DNA from: Limnohabitans sp.
GTDB taxonomy: Bacteria; Pseudomonadota; Gammaproteobacteria; Burkholderiales; Burkholderiaceae_C
Assembly: GCA_030729445.1 (NCBI GenBank)
Contig: JANQXJ010000031.1
Span: forward strand, 1-9,082
Length of the DNA: 9,082 nucleotides
Direction of reading: 5' to 3'
A program made the translations under genes and the position numbers. A model generated the notes under the pieces. The model saw nothing but the letters and a program-made list of their open reading frames with translations. It made no database searches and was not told the DNA's origin. Every line of letters begins with the position of its first letter. The stretch's first letter is position 1. Below are positions 6,727-9,082 of the stretch, one piece after another.

Positions 6727-7020
6727 TCAAGCCAGGCGTCTGCGCAGCGAGGGGAAAGCGGACTTTTTCTGGGGTACTTTGACCGAAGGTGCGCTCAATT
6801 GAGCCGCTGCGCTGAGCATGTCGGAGACCAAAGCATCGGCGCGGCTGTGAGCGCCCTGACGGCTGGCCTCGAAGGCCAAACGGGTGGTTTGGGCCATTTG
6901 GGCGACAAAGTTTTGGGGGTAGTCCCGCACTTGAAAGCCTCGCAAACTCATCACCTTCATAAAGGCGTTGGCCGCCTCTTCAACGGCACGCTGGTATTCC
7001 TGGCTGGCTTCTGGAGACAT
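6727..7020 (-). CDS. Small protein of unknown function (97 aa)
   Basis: I do not recognise this protein. It is a real gene by several signs: an ATG at 7020 with GAGG five bases upstream on the - strand, a position between two same-strand genes, and no better frame on either strand. The sequence is mostly helix-forming and amphipathic (EYQRAVEEAANAFMKVM, then VAQMAQTTRLAFEASRQGAHSRADALVSDML), with a short GFQVRDYPQNF break at about 28-38. A basic Pro/Lys/Arg tail (KVPQKKSAFPSLRRRLA) ends it. There is no signal peptide or membrane segment. The helical pattern faintly recalls phasin-like proteins, but that is only an impression. It starts 76 bases after the flavoprotein stop and ends 102 bases before the helicase ATG, so it could be co-transcribed with the flavoprotein gene. 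Confidence 0.75.
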   Translation of the reverse strand: MSPEASQEYQRAVEEAANAFMKVMSLRGFQVRDYPQNFVAQMAQTTRLAFEASRQGAHSRADALVSDMLSAAAQLSAPSVKVPQKKSAFPSLRRRLA

Positions 7021-7029
7021 GAGGACCTC
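7016..7029 (-). promoter_or_regulatory. Ribosome binding site of the 97-aa gene
   Basis: The - strand reads GAGG, then TCCTC, then ATG, a good Shine-Dalgarno at 5-base spacing that supports translation from the ATG at 7020. Confidence 0.55.
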
Positions 7030-7096
7030 GGTTATGGATGTGATTTAGAACCCTTACATAACGCAGCCCAAGCCCCAAAGGAATACACAACCCGTA

Positions 7097-8425
7097 TCAA
7101 ATTGTGTGCGCCTTGGCGGCAAGGCTCCGCAGCACCCCATGGGCCGCTCGGTGTCCACTGGCCAAGCAGGCCGTCAAGAGGTAGCCACCTGTAGGCGCTT
7201 CCCAGTCGAGCATTTCCCCCGCACAAAACACGCCTGGGCGGGCCGCCAGCATCAAATCCGGCCCCATGGCTTGCAGCGCCACACCTCCAGCGGTGCTGAT
7301 CGCCTCGGCCACGGGACGGGGCTGCTTGAGGGGCACAGGCAAGGCCTTGATGAGCGCAGCCAGGGCATCCGGGCGAGCCAACGTTTCAGGCGAGCACAAC
7401 TCAAACAGCAAGCCCATTTTGACGCCGTCCAGCCCCAGTCGGCCCTTCAGGTGGCTGCTCAGGCTGCGGCTGCCACGCGGCCAAGCCACGTCTTTGAAGA
7501 CCTGCTCTGGCGTTTTGTCGGGCAACAAGTCCAGCAGCAAATGGGTCTGCCCGCGCTCGGCCAAATCGTCACGCAACCAGGCCGAAGCGGCATACACCAG
7601 ACTGCCTTCCAGCCCGGTCTCGGTGATCACAAATTCGCCCTTGCGCTCAAACAGCGGGGGCTTGCCCGTGCCTTCGGGAGCTGGCACCGTGAGCACCACC
7701 GACTTGAGCGGATACCCGGCAAACTTAGTCCTAAAGTGCGCCGTCCATCCCTGACCTTCACGCCCCAACACATCAAATCCACAATTGGCGGGCTTCAAGG
7801 GGGAAAGCTCAACGCCCTCTTGCTGCAAATGGGCCTGCCAAGCGCCGTCCGAGCCCAGGTGCGGCCAACTGGCACCACCCAGCGCCAGCAGGGTGGCCCC
7901 GGCTTTAACCAGCAGCGGCGGGGCACCGTCCCGACGGCCAAACACCAGATGATCGCCTTGCCAGCCCAGCCAACGGTGTCGCATGTGGAACTGCACAGGC
8001 ACACCACTGGCGGGGTGGCGCAAGCGCTGTAACCAGGCCCGCAGCAAAGGGGCGGCTTTCATCTCGGCCGGAAACACACGCCCCGAGGTGCCGATAAAAG
8101 TACTCACGCCCAAACTCTGCGCCCAGTCCCGCACGCCCTGCGCATCCAGCCCAGAAAGCCACTGGCTGACTTCGGTCTCGCGTGGGCCAAAACGTGTGTT
8201 GAATTGGGCCGAGGGCTCGGCGTGGGTGAGGTTCAAGCCGCCCTTGCCAGCCAGCAAAAATTTACGCCCCACCGAGGGCATGGCGTCAAACAGGTGCACC
8301 GACACACCCGCTTGCGACAACACCTCGGCCGCCATCAAGCCAGCGGGGCCGCCGCCCACAATGGCCACCTCCACCGAAAGCTCTGGTGCGTTTTGAAAAT
8401 CGGAAGTCGGTACTGAAAGGCTCAT
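7097..8425 (-). CDS. FAD-dependent flavoprotein, BaiN/HI0933-like (PP_4765-type)
   Basis: Predicted NAD(P)/FAD-dependent oxidoreductase of the HI0933-like family, cytoplasmic; the reaction is not established for most members. From the ATG at 8425 it is 442 aa. The Rossmann dinucleotide motif VGGGPAGLMAAE is near residues 23-34, GRKFLLAGKGGLNLTH at 53-68 is the family hallmark, a second GGASWPHLGSDG motif lies mid-protein, and the C-terminal FAD contact CAGEMLDW followed by TGGYLLTACLASG is at about 401-422. The open frame continues to a GTG at 8458, adding 11 residues; neither start has a clear Shine-Dalgarno. The ATG is preferred because the extra residues are Pro-rich and a TTGACA hexamer sits just above the GTG. 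It is divergent from trxA and lies upstream of the 97-aa gene on the same strand. Confidence 0.92.
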   Translation of the reverse strand: MSLSVPTSDFQNAPELSVEVAIVGGGPAGLMAAEVLSQAGVSVHLFDAMPSVGRKFLLAGKGGLNLTHAEPSAQFNTRFGPRETEVSQWLSGLDAQGVRDWAQSLGVSTFIGTSGRVFPAEMKAAPLLRAWLQRLRHPASGVPVQFHMRHRWLGWQGDHLVFGRRDGAPPLLVKAGATLLALGGASWPHLGSDGAWQAHLQQEGVELSPLKPANCGFDVLGREGQGWTAHFRTKFAGYPLKSVVLTVPAPEGTGKPPLFERKGEFVITETGLEGSLVYAASAWLRDDLAERGQTHLLLDLLPDKTPEQVFKDVAWPRGSRSLSSHLKGRLGLDGVKMGLLFELCSPETLARPDALAALIKALPVPLKQPRPVAEAISTAGGVALQAMGPDLMLAARPGVFCAGEMLDWEAPTGGYLLTACLASGHRAAHGVLRSLAAKAHTI

Positions 8426-8474
8426 GTCTTGGAGATCTGGCAAGAAGGGGGGATGCACGAATGCAGCGAGTTTC

Positions 8475-8483
8475 TGTCAAAAT
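8475..8483 (+). promoter_or_regulatory. Probable overlapping divergent promoter elements, trxA / flavoprotein
   Basis: The + strand reads TG-T-CAAAAT (8475-8483), an extended -10 for trxA with 4 of 6 matches but no clear -35. The same bases on the - strand read TTGACA (revcomp of 8475-8480), a perfect -35 for the flavoprotein gene; its -10 17 bases on is poor (TGCATC). Both calls are by eye and weak individually. Confidence 0.35.
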
Positions 8484-8514
8484 AGAACCACTTTAGCCGC
8501 ATCTCAATTTTCAC

Positions 8515-8526
8515 AAGGAAAAGGCC
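8515..8526 (+). promoter_or_regulatory. Ribosome binding site of trxA
   Basis: AAGGA (8515-8519) lies 7 bases upstream of the ATG at 8527, a strong and well-spaced Shine-Dalgarno. Confidence 0.7.
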
Positions 8527-8859
8527 ATGGCCAGCGATCTGATCAAACACACCACCGACGCCACTTTCGAAGCCGACGTGCTCCAATCGAACCAGCCCGT
8601 GGTGGTGGACTTCTGGGCCGAATGGTGCGGCCCCTGCAAAATGATTGCCCCCATCCTGGACGAAGTGGCCAGCGCCTACGAAGGCAAACTGCAAATCGCC
8701 AAGATGAACGTCGACGACAACCGCGACATTCCCGCCAAGTTCGGCATTCGCGGCATCCCCACCCTCATGATTTTCAAGGGCGGCCAGCTCGCGGCCACCA
8801 AAGTGGGTGCCATGAGCAAGTCGCAATTGACCGCTTTCATCGACCAGCAACTGGCTTGA
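8527..8859 (+). CDS. trxA: Thioredoxin 1 (TrxA)
   Basis: Cytoplasmic protein-disulfide reductase, recycled by NADPH-thioredoxin reductase, that keeps protein thiols reduced and serves ribonucleotide reductase and other clients. It is 110 aa, close to the usual 105-110. The active site WCGPCK is at 33-38, within VVVDFWAEWCGPCK; the buried Asp is at position 28; the cis-proline loop GIRGIPT falls around 72-78; the C-terminal helix SKSQLTAFIDQQL is intact. There is no signal peptide or fused domain. In many proteobacteria trxA is followed by rho, and the leader-like sequence downstream fits that arrangement. Confidence 0.97.
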   Translation: MASDLIKHTTDATFEADVLQSNQPVVVDFWAEWCGPCKMIAPILDEVASAYEGKLQIAKMNVDDNRDIPAKFGIRGIPTLMIFKGGQLAATKVGAMSKSQLTAFIDQQLA

Positions 8860-8870
8860 TGCTTCGATGC

Positions 8871-8889
8871 CAACCGGCTGGGCCGGTTG
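8871..8889 (+). repeat. First hairpin after trxA
   Basis: CAACCGGC (8871-8878) and GCCGGTTG (8882-8889) form a perfect 8-bp stem with a TGG loop, beginning 11 bases after the trxA stop. It is followed by TGTCATCC rather than a T run, so alone it is not an intrinsic terminator. Its right arm can pair instead with 8897-8906. Confidence 0.7.
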
Positions 8890-8899
8890 TGTCATCCAC

Positions 8900-8933
8900 A
8901 AACCGGGCCCACATGTCCCGGTTTTTTGTTTTT
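8900..8933 (+). terminator. Intrinsic terminator of trxA
   Basis: AAACCGGG (8900-8907) and CCCGGTTT (8917-8924) form an 8-bp stem around a 9-base loop, followed directly by a T-rich tail, TTTTTTGTTTTT (8922-8933). This is a classic Rho-independent terminator. Confidence 0.9.
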
Positions 8934-8959
8934 GGGGCCGCCTGAAAACCTGTCATAAT
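8931..8959 (+). promoter_or_regulatory. Extended -10 promoter for the gene right of the window (probably rho)
   Basis: CATAAT (8954-8959) matches the -10 consensus at 5 of 6 and is preceded by TGT (8951-8953), an extended -10. A weak -35, TTTGGG or TTGGGG, lies 16-17 bases upstream at 8931-8937, overlapping the end of the terminator T run. Predicted transcript start is near 8966. Confidence 0.6.
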
Positions 8960-8965
8960 TTCCTA

Positions 8966-9082
8966 CAGGCAACCCGAACACGGGACAGCGCCAAGACTGC
9001 CGGAAGCACCAGCCCCTAACCCCGGGCGGACTCCGGTCCAGAACATTTCCACCCGGTTATCCGATCAACGGTCTCCAGCAGA
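8966..9082 (+). other. C-rich untranslated leader, probably of rho, running off the window
   Basis: After the predicted promoter the sequence has no ATG start with a ribosome site up to the window end, so at least about 117 bases are leader. A hand count gives about 45 C against 29 G. Short hairpins are possible: CCCG/CGGG (8973-8976 with 8981-8984), GGAC/GTCC (9028-9031 with 9036-9039) inside CCGGG/CCCGG (9022-9026 with 9052-9056). Assignment to rho rests on the common trxA-rho gene order; no rho codon is in the window. Confidence 0.45.

Noticed and set aside
7106..8032. 308-codon open frame on the + strand opposite the flavoprotein
   Set aside because: Antisense shadow; translation is Gln/His/Arg-rich without domain features, while the - strand frame has all FAD motifs.
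8950..8968. CTGT...ACAG palindrome around the -10 of the last promoter, resembling a LexA box
   Set aside because: The spacing is 11 bases; the gammaproteobacterial LexA site needs 8, so SOS control is not supported.
1..9082. Mobile element, prophage, CRISPR array or defence island
   Set aside because: No transposase, integrase, terminal repeats, spaced direct repeats or defence domains; all genes look like chromosomal housekeeping or accessory metabolism.

Overview
The window looks like a stretch of chromosome from a betaproteobacterium, most likely order Burkholderiales and close to Comamonadaceae (freshwater types such as Limnohabitans or Rhodoferax). This placement rests on moderate-to-high GC, protein style and the trxA-then-probable-rho arrangement. 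It is recognition by eye, not a database result. There is no sign of phage, IS elements, CRISPR, tRNA or rRNA. The window reads as ordinary core chromosome with one unusual membrane protein.

Layout: (1) At the left edge is the C-terminal three quarters of an Old Yellow Enzyme (YqjM/XenA-type) flavin oxidoreductase on the + strand. It meets, tail to tail, (2) a complete bacterial voltage-gated sodium channel (BacNav) on the - strand; a GC-rich hairpin lies between them. (3) Further right on the - strand are a TonB-dependent outer-membrane receptor and, directly downstream of it, an alpha/beta hydrolase of the arylformamidase-like/HSL type. They are close enough to be co-transcribed. (4) Next on the - strand is a DEAD-box RNA helicase of the RhlE type with a recognisable sigma70 promoter almost touching its start codon. 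(5) Upstream of that on the - strand is a 97-codon gene of unknown function, preceded by a BaiN/HI0933-like (PP_4765-type) FAD flavoprotein. (6) The flavoprotein is divergent from trxA (thioredoxin 1) on the + strand. trxA is followed by two tandem hairpins, the second a classic intrinsic terminator, and then by an extended -10 promoter and a C-rich leader running off the right edge. By synteny this leader probably belongs to rho.

No gene-free gap exceeds about 190 bases inside the window; the right-hand 223 bases after trxA hold the terminator, promoter and leader only. Most genes look like independent housekeeping units. The plausible functional links are receptor plus hydrolase (uptake and processing of an unknown ligand) and thioredoxin next to transcription termination factor Rho. 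I found no convincing undescribed multi-gene system. The points most worth checking are the sodium channel, the palindromic site upstream of the receptor, the near-leaderless helicase promoter with an overlapping inverted repeat, and an attenuator-like set of mutually exclusive hairpins between trxA and the next gene.
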